From assembly GCA_903970565.1 (NCBI GenBank), contig CAJCJE010000068.1, positions 1 to 6,021 on the forward strand: a DNA stretch of 6,021 nt. Direction: 5' to 3'. Source of the DNA: Candidatus Melainabacteria bacterium (GTDB taxonomy: Bacteria > Actinomycetota > Actinomycetes > Mycobacteriales > Pseudonocardiaceae). Under the pieces are notes generated by a model. That model ran no database searches and was not told the DNA's origin. It saw only the letters and a list, made by a program, of their open reading frames with translations. The stretch's first letter is position 1. Each line of letters starts with the position of its first letter. Made by a program: the position numbers and the translations under genes. Below are positions 5,076 through 6,021 of the stretch, piece by piece.

Positions 5076-6021
5076 AGGCGGACGGTGATGGACAGGCCGC
5101 CGTCGGCGATGGCCTCGGCGTAGAGCTGGCCGCCGTGCGCGGACACCACTGCCCGGACAATGGACAGGCCGAGACCGGTACCGGTCTTCGCGGTGCGGTC
5201 GACGCCGCCGCGGCGAAACGGCTCGAACAGTTCGGTGACCCGGTCGGTGGGCAGCAGGTGGCCGGAGGAGGCGACCCGCAGCTCCGACCACTCCCCCGTG
5301 CCGGGCTCGGTGTGGACATCGATCCAGCCGCCGGGCACGTTGTGCCGCACCGCGTTCTCCAGCAGGTTGCCGGCGACCCGTTCCAGCAGGGCGGGATCGC
5401 CGACCGCATAGGCGGGCGCGGTGTGGAAGACCGGGCTCAGGCCCCGCTCGGCCGCGTCCGGCCGCACCGACTGCCAGGCGGCGGCGACCAGTGCGGCGAG
5501 GTCGACCGGTTCGCGGATGCCCAGTCCGGTGCCGTCGGTGCGGGCCAGCAGCAACAGTGCCTCGACGAGCTGGCCGGCACGCAGCGCGGCCCGGCTCACC
5601 ACGGCCGACATCCGACGCAGCTCGGCCACGTCGGCCTCCTCGTCGGCGAGGGTGACGTCCAGTTCGGTGCGGATCACCGACAGCGGGGTGCGCAGCTCGT
5701 GACTGGCGTTGGCGACGAAGCGGCGCTGCGCCTCGAAGGTGGCCTGCAACCGATCGAGCATGGCGTCGAAGGTGTCGGCGAGTTCGGCGACCTCGTCGCG
5801 TGGGCCGCGCAGCGCGATCCGTTCACCGAGCGATTCGGCCGAGAGCCGGCGCGCGGTCGCGGTGACCTCCTGGAGTGGCCGCAGCAGCCGGCCGGTCAGC
5901 GTCCAGGCGAGGACGGCGGCGGCCAGCACCACACACAGGAACGCGATCGACCCGGCCTGCAACACCCGCTCCCGCGCGTAGTCCTGAAGGCTCTCGGCCA
6001 GTTGCTCGGACGGGATGTCCA
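5057..6021 (-). CDS. Two-component sensor histidine kinase, N-terminus cut off by the window edge
   Basis: The frame stays open to the right edge, giving 320 visible C-terminal residues. A periplasmic stretch (DIPSEQLAESLQDYARER) leads into a transmembrane helix (about 5960-5890), then a HAMP linker starting GRLLRPLQEVTATARRL. The phospho-acceptor box FVANASHELRTPLS has its His at 5699-5701. The ATPase domain shows the N box GNLLENAVRHN (key Asn at 5354-5356), the F box LFEPFRRG and the G2 box KTGTGLGLS. The G1 box reads VASSGHLLP, so the usual Asp of DxGxG is Ser; related actinobacterial kinases often have N-(S/T)-G-P here, so activity is probably kept. It should autophosphorylate on His in response to an extracellular signal and pass phosphate to a response regulator, expected upstream of it to the right. 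An internal GTG at 5965 is not the start because the upstream frame encodes sensible sensor residues. Confidence 0.92.
   Translation of the reverse strand, partial: DIPSEQLAESLQDYARERVLQAGSIAFLCVVLAAAVLAWTLTGRLLRPLQEVTATARRLSAESLGERIALRGPRDEVAELADTFDAMLDRLQATFEAQRRFVANASHELRTPLSVIRTELDVTLADEEADVAELRRMSAVVSRAALRAGQLVEALLLLARTDGTGLGIREPVDLAALVAAAWQSVRPDAAERGLSPVFHTAPAYAVGDPALLERVAGNLLENAVRHNVPGGWIDVHTEPGTGEWSELRVASSGHLLPTDRVTELFEPFRRGGVDRTAKTGTGLGLSIVRAVVSAHGGQLYAEAIADGGLSITVRLPAGIS

Noticed and set aside
4216..5409. A 397-aa minus-strand frame crossing the kinase and lipoprotein genes.
   Set aside because: It overlaps two solid genes in the wrong frames and its sequence changes composition at the gene boundary, showing that it is an artefact of both.
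1..6021. CRISPR array, insertion sequence, attachment site, toxin-antitoxin or biosynthetic cluster signals.
   Set aside because: No regular spaced repeats, transposase or integrase motifs, tRNA-like ends or small paired genes were seen, and the composition is uniform throughout.

Overview
This is a very GC-rich window with GTG starts, G/C-dominated third codon positions and no AT-rich islands. Streptomyces-style signals (a TAGGCT -10 and strong AAGGAGG/GGGAGG ribosome sites) point to an actinobacterium. The frequent use of AGG for arginine is compatible with Pseudonocardiales, but that placement is only an inference. I see no insertion sequence, prophage, CRISPR array, tRNA or rRNA, and the base composition is uniform, so this reads as ordinary chromosome.

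Left part (1-3500): a beta-oxidation operon. A -10-like box and a perfect 12-bp palindrome precede a 415-aa FadA-type thiolase (100-1347). Its stop overlaps, in a GTGA, the start of a 703-aa FadB-type multifunctional enzyme (1344-3455). That enzyme has an N-terminal enoyl-CoA hydratase domain and a C-terminal 3-hydroxyacyl-CoA dehydrogenase domain. Together the two proteins would hydrate, oxidise and thiolytically cleave enoyl-CoA esters, the last three steps of each beta-oxidation turn. A 14-bp-stem hairpin at 3469-3500 probably ends the transcript.

Middle (3501-4254): a 176-aa multi-pass membrane protein of unknown function (3572-4102). It has no Shine-Dalgarno site, so it may be translated from a leaderless mRNA, and a 9-bp direct repeat spaced exactly 21 bp lies just upstream. 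The following 152-bp gap holds candidate promoter elements and a hairpin that ends directly against the ribosome site of the next gene.

Right part (4255-6021): a secreted lipoprotein with a Ser/Thr/Gly-rich tether and a DUF4232-like domain (4255-5046) faces a sensor histidine kinase on the minus strand (5057 to beyond the right edge). The two genes converge with only 10 bp between their stop codons. An 8-bp inverted repeat spans both stops and could act as a shared bidirectional terminator. The kinase lacks its N-terminus here, and any partner response regulator would lie outside the window.

I did not find a convincing previously undescribed system. The points most worth a second look are regulatory: the fad palindrome, the stem next to the lipoprotein ribosome site, the phased repeats before the membrane protein and the shared terminator. 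To these I would add the non-canonical active-site and cofactor motifs in FadA, FadB and the kinase.
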